Positions 16,974 to 27,650 of a DNA stretch of 64,000 bases are shown here, piece after piece (position 1 is the stretch's first letter; each line of letters begins with the position of its first letter). The notes beneath the pieces are model-generated. The model was not told the origin of the DNA. It made no database searches and saw only the letters and a program-made list of their open reading frames with translations. The stretch spans positions 1 to 64,000 of the forward strand of contig NZ_JACVMX010000007.1 in assembly GCF_014530035.1 (NCBI RefSeq), written 5' to 3'. Both the position numbers and the translations under genes were made by a program. The stretch is from Leucobacter sp. cx-328 (GTDB lineage: Bacteria; Actinomycetota; Actinomycetes; Actinomycetales; Microbacteriaceae).

Positions 16974-17050
16974 AAAGTATCGGCGCACGCTGCGCCGCCC
17001 TGAAGTTTTGAATTACCGCAAGAATTTTGACAGCGCTCCCGCGCAGATGG

Positions 17051-19213
17051 ATGTGGAAAGTGGCAACCGACGTCGCGACCAATCACGAGTCGTCCAAGAT
17101 CAGCGAGATGGATTACCACTCGCTGAACGCGATGCTGAACCTGTATGACGCAGACGGCAAGATTCAGTTCGATAAAGACCGTGAAGCTGCGCGTCAGTAC
17201 TTCCTGCAGCACGTCAACCAGAACATGGTGTTCTTCCACAACTTCGAAGAGCGCATGCGCTACCTCGTCGACAACGATTACTACGAGAAGGCGCTTCTCG
17301 ATCAGTACTCGCCCAACTTCGTCGAGAAGCTCACCAACGAGGCCTTCGCCCTGAAGTTCCGTTTCCCGGCATTCCTCGGTGCGTACAAGTTCTTCACCGC
17401 GTACGCGCTCAAGACCTTCGACGGCAAGCGTTACCTCGAGCGCTTCGAGGACCGCGTTGTTATGGTCTCGCTCGGCCTCGCGCAGGGTGACGAAGAGCTC
17501 GCTCGCGGCTACATGCGTGAGATGATCGCTGGCCGCTTCCAGCCCGCGACCCCGACCTTCCTCAACCTCGGCAAGGCGCAGCGCGGCGAGCTCGTCTCGT
17601 GCTTCCTCCTCCGCGTTGAAGACAACATGGAGTCGATCTCGCGCGGCATCAACTCGTCGCTGCAGCTCTCGAAGCGCGGCGGTGGCGTTGCGCTCTCGCT
17701 CTCGAACATTCGTGAGGCTGGCGCTCCGATCAAGAAGATCGAGAACCAGTCGTCGGGCATCATCCCCGTCATGAAGCTCCTCGAAGATAGCTTCAGCTAC
17801 GCAAACCAGCTCGGCGCGCGTCAGGGTGCTGGCGCGGTGTACCTCTCGGCACACCACCCCGACATCATGAAGTTCCTCGACACCAAGCGTGAGAACGCTG
17901 ACGAGAAGATTCGTATCAAGACGCTGTCGCTCGGCGTTGTCGTTCCCGACATCACCTTCGAACTCGCAAAGCGCAACGAAGACATGTACCTCTTCTCGCC
18001 GTACGATGTCGAGAAGGTCTACGGTGTGCCCTTCGGCGACATCTCAGTGACTGAGAAGTACTACGAGATGGTCAACGATGGCCGTATCTCGAAGACCAAG
18101 ATCAGCGCACGCGTCTTCTTCCAGACCGTTGCTGAGCTGCAGTTCGAGTCGGGCTACCCGTACATCGTCTTCGAAGACACCGTGAACCGCGAGAACCCCA
18201 TCAAGGGCCGCATCAACATGTCGAACCTCTGCTCGGAGATTCTGCAGGTCAACACCCCGACGACCTACAACGAAGACCTGAGCTACAACGAGATTGGCAA
18301 GGACATCTCGTGCAACCTCGGTTCGATGAACATCGCTACGGCGATGGACGGCGGCGATCTCGGCTCGACCGTTGATCTCGCGATCCGCTCACTCACCGCA
18401 GTGAGTGACATGAGCTCGATCTCGTCGGTTCGCTCGATCGAAGACGGCAACGCGAAGTCGCACGCCATCGGCCTCGGCCAGATGAACCTGCACGGCTACC
18501 TCGCACGTGAGCACGTGCACTACGGTTCGCCCGAGGGTATCGACTTCACGAACATCTACTTCTACACCGTGCTGTTCCACGCGATCACCGCGTCGAACAA
18601 GATCGCGATTGAGCGTCAGCAGGTCTTCGGTGGCTTCGAGGACTCGAAGTACGCATCGGGTGAGTTCTTCGACAAGTACACCGAACAGGCTTGGGTTCCC
18701 GAGACTGACCGCGTCGTCGAGCTGTTCGCTAACGCAGGCATTTCGATCCCGACCCAGGAAGACTGGCTCGCGCTCAAGGCAAGCGTCATGGAGCACGGCA
18801 TCTACAACCAGAACCTCCAGGCCGTCCCGCCGACCGGCTCGATCTCGTACATCAACAACTCGACCTCGTCGATCCACCCGATCGCGTCGAAGGTTGAGAT
18901 CCGTAAGGAAGGCAAGCTGGGTCGCGTCTACTACCCGGCTCCGTTCATGACGAACGAAAACCTTGCTTACTACGAGGACGCCTACGAGATCGGCCCCGAG
19001 AAGATCATCGACACCTACGCGGCGGCAACGCAGCACGTCGACCAGGGCCTGTCGCTCACGCTGTTCTTCAAGGACACCGCGACCACGCGCGACATCAACA
19101 AGGCGCAGATCTACGCATGGCGTAAGGGCATCAAGACCATCTACTACATCCGTCTGCGTCAGCTCGCCCTCGAGGGCACTGATATGACTGAGTGCGTCAG
19201 CTGCATGCTGTAA
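17051..19213 (+). CDS. nrdE: Class Ib ribonucleoside-diphosphate reductase, large subunit NrdE
   Basis: About 720 residues. It reduces ribonucleoside diphosphates to deoxyribonucleotides with NrdF as radical donor. Visible signatures: the N-terminal [58 protein letters not shown], the catalytic NLCSEI loop, and the C-terminal redox pair in ECVSCML. The short N-terminal region (no ATP cone) fits class Ib. The exact start is uncertain: ATG 17051 is used, but GTG 17060 is possible and neither has a good ribosome binding site. Confidence 0.93.
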   Translation: MWKVATDVATNHESSKISEMDYHSLNAMLNLYDADGKIQFDKDREAARQYFLQHVNQNMVFFHNFEERMRYLVDNDYYEKALLDQYSPNFVEKLTNEAFALKFRFPAFLGAYKFFTAYALKTFDGKRYLERFEDRVVMVSLGLAQGDEELARGYMREMIAGRFQPATPTFLNLGKAQRGELVSCFLLRVEDNMESISRGINSSLQLSKRGGGVALSLSNIREAGAPIKKIENQSSGIIPVMKLLEDSFSYANQLGARQGAGAVYLSAHHPDIMKFLDTKRENADEKIRIKTLSLGVVVPDITFELAKRNEDMYLFSPYDVEKVYGVPFGDISVTEKYYEMVNDGRISKTKISARVFFQTVAELQFESGYPYIVFEDTVNRENPIKGRINMSNLCSEILQVNTPTTYNEDLSYNEIGKDISCNLGSMNIATAMDGGDLGSTVDLAIRSLTAVSDMSSISSVRSIEDGNAKSHAIGLGQMNLHGYLAREHVHYGSPEGIDFTNIYFYTVLFHAITASNKIAIERQQVFGGFEDSKYASGEFFDKYTEQAWVPETDRVVELFANAGISIPTQEDWLALKASVMEHGIYNQNLQAVPPTGSISYINNSTSSIHPIASKVEIRKEGKLGRVYYPAPFMTNENLAYYEDAYEIGPEKIIDTYAAATQHVDQGLSLTLFFKDTATTRDINKAQIYAWRKGIKTIYYIRLRQLALEGTDMTECVSCML

Positions 19214-19220
19214 ATAACTT

Positions 19221-19250
19221 GAGGGCCGAACGGTGCAACGTTCGGCCCTC
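19221..19250 (+). terminator. Terminator hairpin after nrdE
   Basis: GAGGGCCGAACG (19221-19232) pairs with CGTTCGGCCCTC (19239-19250), 7 bp after the nrdE stop. There is no T-run, which is common in high-GC actinobacteria. Confidence 0.65.
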
Positions 19251-19303
19251 ACCAGTTCCCGGTGTCATCAGAGTTCTAGGAAGACAAGAGGAACACTCTC
19301 GAA

Positions 19304-19576
19304 ATGATGTTTGAGATCACTGCGGTGCGATACGGCGGAGCCCGGAAGACCGAACAGACGATCACTCGGTACCAGCTGCGAAACCCTGAGACGGGTGTCG
19401 TGAGCGAAGCCGACAAGGAGACCCTGGTGGAGTGGGTCGACGCTGGCACCCGTGCCTACGTCGGTGACGGACCAGACCGGGCTTGGTTGCGTGTCGTGCG
19501 CTCCTTCCCGAACTACCTTCGCACTCAGGCCGACGCGGACGAGAAGAACAACCTCACGAGCCTCGCCGAGTTCTAA
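19304..19576 (+). CDS. DUF3892-type small protein
   Basis: A 90-residue soluble protein with the pattern of DUF3892: FEITAVRYGG near the N-terminus, an ITRYQL strand and RAYVGDGPDRAWLRVV in the middle. Function unknown. It lies between nrdE and nrdF with a terminator on each side, so it is probably its own unit despite the RNR context. Confidence 0.65.
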   Translation: MMFEITAVRYGGARKTEQTITRYQLRNPETGVVSEADKETLVEWVDAGTRAYVGDGPDRAWLRVVRSFPNYLRTQADADEKNNLTSLAEF

Positions 19577-19596
19577 CTCGCGCCGTTGCTCGGTAA

Positions 19597-20883
<1,287 letters not shown>

Positions 20884-20922
20884 AAGTTTTCTTCAGAAGC
20901 CCCGGCTGAAAAGCCTGGTCAG

Positions 20923-20958
20923 AGGCCCGGATCCGCGAAATCTCGCGGGTTCGGGCCT
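20923..20958 (+). terminator. Terminator hairpin after nrdF
   Basis: AGGCCCG (20923-20929) pairs with CGGGCCT (20952-20958), with an inner CCGCGA/TCGCGG stem. It marks the last clearly chromosomal feature before the mobile element. Confidence 0.65.
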
Positions 20959-21019
20959 TATTCGTGCCCTCTGTCAAACGACAGAGGAGAACAGAAATGA
21001 CCAGGAATATCCATTCAGT

Positions 21020-21207
21020 GGGGCACGCAGGGGGCACGCGTGCACCTTTGACGTGGGCAAGGAAGTGCGATCCGAACCGAATCGGGGTTCGGCCGACACC
21101 CAACGCCGTGCCCCATCGTGCCCCTCGACGTGAACGCAAGGGCTCAACTTCCGCGGAATGCTGCGGATCTCTGGGCCTGCGCAACGTGAGGGGCACGGAG
21201 GGGCACG
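21020..21207. repeat. Six copies of GGGGCACG, candidate integrase arm sites
   Basis: GGGGCACG occurs at 21020-21027, 21031-21038, 21190-21197 and 21200-21207, and inverted (CGTGCCCC) at 21107-21114 and 21117-21124. They form three pairs with 10-11 bp repeat distance, all within 190 bp before the integrase. This is the layout of arm-type binding sites for tyrosine integrases. No gene is seen in 20884-21247. Confidence 0.65.
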
Positions 21208-21247
21208 ACAGTCCACGAGCGGCTGTTCGAGTCCACGGGAGGCCATC

Positions 21248-22531
21248 ATGAGCACGGTGAAACGCGAGGCCTGGGGTCGGTTGCGTAAGCTCCCGTCGGG
21301 TCGTTGGCAGGCCCGCTATCCCGCGCCAGATGGGGAGATGTACCCAGCGCGAACCGAGGACGATAAGGCGCTTACGTTCGTCACGAAGACTGATGCGCGA
21401 AAGTGGCTTGCGTCGATGCACTCGAAGATCTCGCTCGGCTTGTGGGAGCCGCCAGAAGTCATTGCGGAGCGACGCCGCGCCGAGACTGCCGCTGAGCAGT
21501 CGCGATCCATGGGCTTCGAGGAGTACTCCAAGCGATGGCTGCAGATGATCAAGACCGAGCCCAACCGAAGCGGCAAGATACGTGCCGTCGGCACCGTCCG
21601 CTCGTATCAGGGCAAGGTCTCGGGCTATCTCGTCCCAGAGTTCGGCGACACCCCGTTGAGGGACATCGACGTCAACCGAATCCGCGTGATGACGGATCGG
21701 CTCGACCAGATTCCGGCTCCACTGAATCCGAAGTCGAAGTTCAATGGGATCACACGGCCGGTGCTGATCGTGCTCATGATGATCCTGCGCCAAGCGGCTC
21801 GCGACGGCATCATTCCAGCAGCACCGAGCGTCTCGATTCCCCGCCAGGAATCGGTTCGTCATGATGCCGACCATGATGAGAGCGAGGACATCATCACACC
21901 GAAACAGGTGGAGGCCTTGTATCAAGCGGTTCCGGATCTGTGGGCGATCATGGTGCAGCTCGCGGCCTGGTGTCAGTTGCGCCGTGGCGAGTGCCTGGGA
22001 TTGCAACGGCGTGATGTCGAGTGGCATGACGACGGCGGCGCGACGCTGCACGTGCGGCGTCAGTTGAACGCCAATACCGGCGACTACACCGACCTGAAGA
22101 GCGAAGCAGGCAAGCGGTCGCTGAGCATCCCGAAGCTCATGACCGATCGACTGAAGCAGCACCTCAAAGACCACGTCGCAACCGAAGACAAGGCCCCGCT
22201 TATCCCGGCAAGCATTGGCGGCAGCATGCCGCTCTCGAACACCCGCTGGGGCTACATCTGGGCCGACGTACGCGACAGCGTTGACGGGCTGCCGCACCGC
22301 TTCCGCTTCCACGACCTGCGTCACACGGGGCTGACGATCTTCGCTCAGGAAGGCGCGACGCTCGCTGAGCTGATGCGCCGGGGAGGGCACGCCGATATTC
22401 ACATCGTGCTGCGATATCAGCACGCCACGATGAATCGCGATCGAGAGCTGGCGGACCGGATGAGCGCACGCGTCGCAGCGACCCTCGACCCGAGCCTTGA
22501 CCGGAAGAAGAACACAGGGGAGGAGTCGTAA
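21248..22531 (+). CDS. Tyrosine-family site-specific integrase
   Basis: A 427-residue recombinase. The N-terminal AP2-like arm-binding part (GRWQARYPAPDG) is followed by a core-binding SAM-like domain (about 85-190) and a catalytic domain with R in QLRRGECLGL, HDLRHTG (H-x-x-R), GGHADIHI and the nucleophile Tyr in LRYQHAT. It integrates and, with an excisionase, excises the element. ATG 21248 is chosen from its family-like N-terminus; sequence further upstream in frame lies in the arm-site region. Confidence 0.92.
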   Translation: MSTVKREAWGRLRKLPSGRWQARYPAPDGEMYPARTEDDKALTFVTKTDARKWLASMHSKISLGLWEPPEVIAERRRAETAAEQSRSMGFEEYSKRWLQMIKTEPNRSGKIRAVGTVRSYQGKVSGYLVPEFGDTPLRDIDVNRIRVMTDRLDQIPAPLNPKSKFNGITRPVLIVLMMILRQAARDGIIPAAPSVSIPRQESVRHDADHDESEDIITPKQVEALYQAVPDLWAIMVQLAAWCQLRRGECLGLQRRDVEWHDDGGATLHVRRQLNANTGDYTDLKSEAGKRSLSIPKLMTDRLKQHLKDHVATEDKAPLIPASIGGSMPLSNTRWGYIWADVRDSVDGLPHRFRFHDLRHTGLTIFAQEGATLAELMRRGGHADIHIVLRYQHATMNRDRELADRMSARVAATLDPSLDRKKNTGEES

Positions 22532-22589
22532 GCGGACAGCCGCGGACACCTGTGAGGTAACACCAATCCATTCACAGGAAGGCACTGCC

Positions 22590-22796
22590 ATGAACTCTCG
22601 AACTCGCAGGGAAGAGCACGAACCCGCACTGGTCTCTCTTTCCGTCGCGGCCGAAAGCCTGGGTGTCTCAGTCAAGACGATCCGGCGTCGAATCTCCGAC
22701 GGTACGGTTCGCGGATACCGAGTCGGGCGCCTCATCCGGGTTGACATGGAGGAACTGCGAAAGAGTCTCGTCGTGGAGATCCCAACGATGAGATAG
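22590..22796 (+). CDS. Excisionase-like helix-turn-helix protein
   Basis: A 68-residue protein with a MerR-like winged helix: LSVAAESLGVSVKTIRRRISDGTVRGYRVGRLIRVDMEEL. This size and motif are typical of excisionases (HTH_17). AGGAAGG precedes the ATG at 22590. It follows the integrase by 58 bp in the same direction, so it probably sets the direction of recombination at the arm sites. Confidence 0.8.
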   Translation: MNSRTRREEHEPALVSLSVAAESLGVSVKTIRRRISDGTVRGYRVGRLIRVDMEELRKSLVVEIPTMR

Positions 22797-22799
22797 CGG

Positions 22800-23780
22800 T
22801 TACAGCACGCGGTTGCTCGGCAGGACGGCACGCGACGCCCCCAGGTGGATGACACTCCGCCTGGGGGCGTTCGCACTGTCAAGCATCCGCGTGACGTCCG
22901 ATGCGTTGGTGACAACGCGCGCGCTCCCGTCCTGAAGCAGATGATTCGTACCGGCGCTGGCGGCGGAGGTAACGGGCCCAGGCACAGCGCCAACAATGCG
23001 ACCCAGTAGTTCGGCTTCCCGAGCAGTGTGCAGCGTTCCAGACCGAAACCCCGCTTCAACGACGACGGTGGCACCAGAGAGCGCGGCGAGGATGCGCGAC
23101 CGATCTAGGAAGCGCTGCCGGGTTGGGCTGACCCCTGGCGGCAGCTCAGAGAGCACCAAGCCTTGGCGTGAAACGCTCCCAATGAGGTCTGCATGACCTG
23201 CGGGGTACGGGCGGTCGATGCCCGAGGCAAGCACCGCGATCGTGTTGCCGCTCTCGATGAGCGCGGACCTGTGCACGGAGCCTTCGACACCGTAAGCAGC
23301 GCCGGCGACTAGGGTCTTGCCGTTCCGGGCCAGCTCGCTGGAGATGTCCTCGGCAACGCGCACGCCGTAAGCGGTCGCCGCCCGGGCGCCAGTGATCGTG
23401 ATCAGATGGGAAGGAGGTGCGGTGAGGAGTTCTGTGTGTCCCGCAGCCCAGAGCGCGTACGGGGCTCGCTCGCGGAGATCGTTGAGGGCGGCGGGCCACT
23501 CTGAGTCCTCGGGTACAAGCACCCGATAGTCGTTCTCAGCGAGCAACCGCGAGGCCACCTGATCGGGATTCGCTCGTGATTGCAATCGATCTCGCCAGAC
23601 TGCTGCCTCGACTCGATCCATGCCGGGAATCGCGGTGTCGCGCTCGATCAGAGCGATCAGCTCGACCCCACCGACTCGTTCGAGGAGTGCGCCCGTTGCG
23701 GCGTCGTTCGGAGTGCCGATCAATGACAGCACTTGGCGGGCAGTTCGCTCATCTTTAGCGAGGTTCGAGAGCGTTGGCAT
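22800..23780 (-). CDS. DprA/Smf-like DNA-processing protein
   Basis: A 326-residue protein with the DprA Rossmann-like core: ITGARAATAYGVRVAEDI, AYGVEGSVHRSALIESGNTIAVLASGIDRPYPAGHADL, and SRILAALSGATVVVEA. DprA loads RecA on single-stranded DNA; ICE-borne copies may protect incoming transfer DNA (inference). AAGGAGG precedes the ATG at 23780. A 12-bp palindrome (GTGAGATCTCAC, 23797-23808) lies just upstream. It is convergent with the excisionase gene, only 3 bp apart. Confidence 0.82.
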   Translation of the reverse strand: MPTLSNLAKDERTARQVLSLIGTPNDAATGALLERVGGVELIALIERDTAIPGMDRVEAAVWRDRLQSRANPDQVASRLLAENDYRVLVPEDSEWPAALNDLRERAPYALWAAGHTELLTAPPSHLITITGARAATAYGVRVAEDISSELARNGKTLVAGAAYGVEGSVHRSALIESGNTIAVLASGIDRPYPAGHADLIGSVSRQGLVLSELPPGVSPTRQRFLDRSRILAALSGATVVVEAGFRSGTLHTAREAELLGRIVGAVPGPVTSAASAGTNHLLQDGSARVVTNASDVTRMLDSANAPRRSVIHLGASRAVLPSNRVL

Positions 23781-23796
23781 GATGGCCTCCTTCGAG

Positions 23797-23808
23797 GTGA
23801 GATCTCAC
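23797..23808. promoter_or_regulatory. 12-bp palindrome between divergent genes
   Basis: GTGAGATCTCAC is a perfect palindrome directly before the ribosome binding site of the dprA-like gene, in the divergent gap (23781-23975). It could be an operator; no regulator can be assigned. Confidence 0.35.
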
Positions 23809-23975
23809 TGAGAAGGTGCGCGAATGCTGCCCCTTGTTGCCTCATGCGGAGCAGGCGTACCCTGGGACACGAAGCAGGTTCTCAACTCTGCGGGCCCTTC
23901 GGGGCGGCCCTCTCGGGCGCTCGATTCACATGCTGCTTCCTCGACGGAGATCGACGTGTGACGAGAGGCCCCATC

Positions 23976-24350
23976 ATGATCCGTTTGATTTTGACGGTCA
24001 GCAGCTTCATCTACGCAGTCCTGCAGCGATACGCACCCACGAACATTGTGTTGGGCCGGATCCGGCGGCGCCGTGGCCTGAAATGGGGCATGCCCGCGAT
24101 GCTCTTGGCCGCGCCGTACATCGTGCTGGCGCATTGGTGCTCATCTGCGATCGGCGACGGCGCGCCAGGATGGTTCAACCTCGTCGTCCTACTGTGCGTC
24201 TGGAACGCGTTGAAATTCATCGCGATCGGCCCGATCAGCGTGGCACTTCTGATCCGTGCTCGGTATCGGGAGAGGATTGAAGGGCGAGAGGCTGCGACCG
24301 AGTCTAAGTCGCTTCCGATAGGAAGTCGATCGCTTGTCAGGGGTTCATAG
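23976..24350 (+). CDS. Small membrane protein, conserved in actinobacterial ICEs
   Basis: A 124-residue protein with two or three hydrophobic spans (RGLKWGMPAMLLAAPYIVLAHW; WFNLVVLLCVWNALKFIAI) and a basic C-terminal tail. Similar proteins in related elements are often labelled 'sulfate permease', which the size does not support. Function unknown. The start at 23976 follows GAGAGG. Confidence 0.6.
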   Translation: MIRLILTVSSFIYAVLQRYAPTNIVLGRIRRRRGLKWGMPAMLLAAPYIVLAHWCSSAIGDGAPGWFNLVVLLCVWNALKFIAIGPISVALLIRARYRERIEGREAATESKSLPIGSRSLVRGS

Positions 24351-24445
24351 AACAGGTAAGTTCGCACAGCAGGGAGCGTTTCGCCACATGATGAGCGACT
24401 GGGCTTCTTTCGGTGAGCCTATGTTCTATGAGGTAGACTCGGTGC

Positions 24446-24466
24446 ATGCATTTGTACTTCCTGTAA
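24446..24466 (+). CDS. Possible leader peptide MHLYFL before the ABC-F gene
   Basis: A six-codon ORF (Met-His-Leu-Tyr-Phe-Leu-stop) starts at ATG 24446. A -10-like TAGACT (24434-24439) stands 6 nt before it, so the transcript may start at the ATG. An overlapping GTG ORF of 17 codons (24443-24496) is an alternative. Between the ORF and the ABC-F start lie competing stems. Antibiotic-sensing leader peptides of this size are known for ABC-F and erm genes; here the role is inferred. Confidence 0.45.
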   Translation: MHLYFL

Positions 24467-24535
24467 TGACGGAGCAGGCCTACCGCGCTCGTTGAGAATA
24501 TCCGAGCCAGCGGCGGTCGCTCGTTCTGACCCTTT

Positions 24536-24577
24536 TGAGGTCGCCGTCATTGACGTACTCGTTGCCTCACGGTTTTT
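24536..24577 (+). terminator. Candidate attenuator in the ABC-F leader
   Basis: TGAGG (24536-24540) pairs with CCTCA (24565-24569) with an inner CGTC/GACG stem, followed by CGG and T5 (24573-24577). GACC (24528-24531) can instead pair with GGTC (24539-24542), which would break the terminator stem. CGAGC (24503-24507) has two partners: GCTCG at 24487-24491 and at 24519-24523. Confidence 0.4.
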
Positions 24578-24604
24578 CGTGGTGCGTCGTTCCGAAGGAT
24601 TCGA

Positions 24605-26260
24605 ATGCTTACCCCCACACGTCATATTCCGGCGCGCCATCGCGCGCAACTTACCGCCTCCGACGTTTCCGTCATGCGAGGCGCCACATCAGTTCTCAAC
24701 CATGTCGATCTCGTCATCACTGCTTCGTCTCGCGTAGCGATCGTTGGAGAGAACGGTCGTGGGAAATCCACACTCCTGCACGTACTTGCGGGCACCCTGC
24801 CGCCGGACGGTGGCGAAGTCCAACGCATCGGCACGCTCGGTCTCGCTGAACAGGAGATGGAAGCCTCCGACCGCCGAACCGTCGGGCAGGCCGTCGCGGA
24901 GGCAATTGCCGAATCGCTCGCTGCCTTGGCAGCCCTCGACGATGCTGCCGCCGCGCTCGCAGAAGGCAGTACTGACGCCGCTGAGCGGTACGAAACGTCG
25001 CTAGGGCATGCCGAGGCGCTGGATGCATGGGATGCCGAGCGTCGCGTGCAGGTCGCGCTTGAAGCGCTCGAAGCTGAGACTGACACGGACAGATTGCTCA
25101 CTGATCTTTCTGTGGGTCAACGGTACCGGGTGCGATTAGCGTGCCTCCTGGGTGCCGATGACGACTTTCTCCTGCTCGACGAGCCCACGAACCATCTCGA
25201 CCGCAGTGGGCTCGAATTCTTGACCACACAGCTCAAAGCGCGCAGTGGCGGTATCGTCATCGTCAGTCATGATCGAGCGCTCTTGGCCGACGTCGCCGAG
25301 ACGATCGTCGACCTCGATCCCACACCTGATAAGCGCCCGCGCGTGTACGGCCACGGGTATGACGGGTACCGAGAAGGGCGCGCCGCCGAACGGGAGCGTT
25401 GGGAGCAGGAGTACGAGCGCCAGCAATCCGAGCACGCGCGGCTGCAGGACAGCTTGAGTGCTGCACAGAACCGACTCGTGTCGGGGTGGCGACCCGAGAA
25501 GGGTACGAACAAACACGGTCGCGCGACTCGCGCGGGCGGGCTGGTGCAGAGCGTACACCGACGGCAGGAAGCACTCGAAGCGCATGCGGTGACCGTGCCG
25601 GAACCGCCGCAGCATTTCCGGTTCCCTGAGCTGCCCACGCGAACCGGCGCGGCACTCCTGAGTGTTGAGCAAGTCAGTGTCGACGGACGACTGGCAGAGC
25701 CGGTGTCGTTCACGCTGTCGCACCGCTCCAGACTCGCGGTGACCGGGCCGAACGGGGCAGGCAAATCAACACTCTTGAGCGTAACGGCGGGTGAACTCTC
25801 AGCGGACACTGGAACCGTTCGCGCGTCCCGCAGTACACGGGTAGGCTTCCTTCGGCAAGAGACGGCTCTACCGCGAGATCTCCGAGCGAGCGACGTCTAC
25901 GCGAATCACGTCGACGGGCTGGTCTCTGCAGGAACGGTACGTGCGTCGGAGGCGGTCGGCCTGTCCGGCCTTGGCCTGCTCCGCTCGCGCGAGGCAGGTA
26001 AACGCGTCGGTGAACTGTCTATGGGGCAACAGCGTCGCCTCGACCTGGCTTTAGTTCTCGCGGCCCACCCGCACGTGTTGTTGCTCGACGAACCCACTAA
26101 TCACCTCTCGATCGCGCTCGTCGATGAACTCACCGAGGCGCTCGGAGCAACCCAGGCGGCGGTGGTCGTGTCGACTCACGACCGTCAGCTTCTTCGCGAC
26201 GTTGCCGCCTGGCCGCAGCTGCAACTCAGAGCGATGGCAGAAGGTGAGGTGCGGGTATGA
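24605..26260 (+). CDS. ABC-F ATPase, probable ribosome-protection antibiotic resistance protein
   Basis: A 551-residue protein with two ABC ATPase domains and no membrane spans. Walker A motifs GENGRGKS (about residue 50) and GPNGAGKS (about 380); signatures LSVGQRYR and LSMGQQRR; Walker B/E pairs LLLDEPTNHLD and LLLDEPTNHLS. The inter-domain linker (about 225-340) is charged and helical, as in ABC-F proteins that eject macrolides, lincosamides or streptogramins from the ribosome. GAAGGA precedes ATG 24605. Its stop overlaps the MFS gene start, like mef/msr pairs in inverted order. The drug class is not determined. Confidence 0.82.
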   Translation: MLTPTRHIPARHRAQLTASDVSVMRGATSVLNHVDLVITASSRVAIVGENGRGKSTLLHVLAGTLPPDGGEVQRIGTLGLAEQEMEASDRRTVGQAVAEAIAESLAALAALDDAAAALAEGSTDAAERYETSLGHAEALDAWDAERRVQVALEALEAETDTDRLLTDLSVGQRYRVRLACLLGADDDFLLLDEPTNHLDRSGLEFLTTQLKARSGGIVIVSHDRALLADVAETIVDLDPTPDKRPRVYGHGYDGYREGRAAERERWEQEYERQQSEHARLQDSLSAAQNRLVSGWRPEKGTNKHGRATRAGGLVQSVHRRQEALEAHAVTVPEPPQHFRFPELPTRTGAALLSVEQVSVDGRLAEPVSFTLSHRSRLAVTGPNGAGKSTLLSVTAGELSADTGTVRASRSTRVGFLRQETALPRDLRASDVYANHVDGLVSAGTVRASEAVGLSGLGLLRSREAGKRVGELSMGQQRRLDLALVLAAHPHVLLLDEPTNHLSIALVDELTEALGATQAAVVVSTHDRQLLRDVAAWPQLQLRAMAEGEVRV

Positions 26261-27525
26261 AAAGCAAGAGTCTCCGCCGAGTGCGCGCACTTCGCCCCCT
26301 GACTTCACGGGACTACCGACTGTTGTTTGCCGCGGTCGGCATCGAGGTCTTCGGGACTGGCATGTGGACCATCGTCATGGTGTTCCAAGTGCTTGCGCTC
26401 GATGATAGTCCGCTTGCGCTCTCAGCTGTCGCGACCGGGATGAGCCTGGGCCTCTTCGCGTTCTCGATCGTTGGTGGTGTCGTCGCAGACCGGTTGTCCA
26501 AGCGCCGCATTATCATTACCGTTCAGGGAGTGATTGCGGCCGTCATATCGGCCGTCGCAGTCCTCTCGCTCACCGGCAACGTCGAACTCTGGCATGTCGG
26601 TGTCGCGTCCTTCGCAATGGGGGCAGGCAGCGCCTTCTTCTACCCGGCGTATAGTGCGTACCTGCCGCAGGTACTCCCACCCGATCAGCTGCTGGCCGCG
26701 AACGGGCTCGAAGGTGCGCTCAGGCCGACGATGGGGCAAGGGCTCGGACCAGCGCTTGGCGGCGTCATCGTCGGCATCTTCTTCCCGGCCATCGGCGTCG
26801 TCATCGTCGCAGCCTCATACATGATCGCTTTCGTCATCACCCTGTTCCTCAGCCGACGCGACGAGCACCCCTCGGTCACGCCGCTCGAAGAACGAGTGAG
26901 TGTCTGGCGCGATCTCCGAGCGGGCGTGGGATATGTCGTTCGCACGCGCTGGCTCCTGTGGACGCTCATCTTCGGTTCGGGGCTCGCGCTCATCATCCAA
27001 GGACCGATCGAGGTGCTTCTGCCGTTCCTTACTCGCGACCGATTCGTGGAAGCTGAAGCCACCTTCGGGTTCCTCCTGGCCGCGTATGGGATCGGGGGCG
27101 CCGTCGGCTCGCTGATCGTCTCATCCCTGAAGCTCCCACGCCGCTACCTGACATTCATGATTCTCTGCTGGGGTGTTGGCACCCTTCCCTTGGTGGTCAT
27201 CGGCGTTGTCGACAACCTCCTCTTGATGCTCGCAGCGCTCTTCCTCGTCGGTGCGCTCACAGGCGCGGGCGTGGTCGTATGGGGCACGTTGCTGCAACGG
27301 TTGGTGCCGCTGGACATGATCGGGCGGGTCGCCAGCCTCGACTTCTTCGTCTCGATCGCGTTCATGCCCGTGTCGATCGCCGTTGCCGGACCGCTCTCGT
27401 TGCTGGTGCCGATCCCCGCAATTTTCGTGATCGCTGGGGCCGTTCCACCGATTCTCGCGGTGATCGCGCTCCTGGCAGGACGCATGCGGCAGACCGAAGA
27501 GGAGCACCCGTTGGACGCTGGCTGA
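26257..27525 (+). CDS. MFS efflux transporter (Mef-like, 12 spans)
   Basis: A 422-residue major facilitator with about 12 membrane spans. The loop 2-3 motif is GGVVADRLSKRRIII. It resembles drug exporters of the DHA/Mef type. It is translationally coupled to the ABC-F gene by ATGA (26257-26260), so efflux and ribosome protection are probably made together under the leader at 24.4 kb. Substrate unknown. It is convergent with the leftward DUF4913 gene; 27526-27650 shows nothing recognisable. Confidence 0.8.
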   Translation: MKSKSLRRVRALRPLTSRDYRLLFAAVGIEVFGTGMWTIVMVFQVLALDDSPLALSAVATGMSLGLFAFSIVGGVVADRLSKRRIIITVQGVIAAVISAVAVLSLTGNVELWHVGVASFAMGAGSAFFYPAYSAYLPQVLPPDQLLAANGLEGALRPTMGQGLGPALGGVIVGIFFPAIGVVIVAASYMIAFVITLFLSRRDEHPSVTPLEERVSVWRDLRAGVGYVVRTRWLLWTLIFGSGLALIIQGPIEVLLPFLTRDRFVEAEATFGFLLAAYGIGGAVGSLIVSSLKLPRRYLTFMILCWGVGTLPLVVIGVVDNLLLMLAALFLVGALTGAGVVVWGTLLQRLVPLDMIGRVASLDFFVSIAFMPVSIAVAGPLSLLVPIPAIFVIAGAVPPILAVIALLAGRMRQTEEEHPLDAG

Positions 27526-27650
27526 AGGAAGCAAGTCGGGTGTCGAGCGGACCACCGCAAGCGTCGACGAGGATCAATCCATCCTGCTGGCGGCACTCTG
27601 CGAATGAAGTACGCATCCATCTCAACCGGGGGCTCGTCGATCAGACGACC

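Noticed and set aside
16878-17050. nrdI between nrdH and nrdE
   Set aside because: Only 173 bp, no frame long enough, and a hairpin occupies the middle.
20884-21000. tRNA gene as integration target
   Set aside because: Hairpins are present, but no T-arm consensus, anticodon arm or acceptor pairing could be made.
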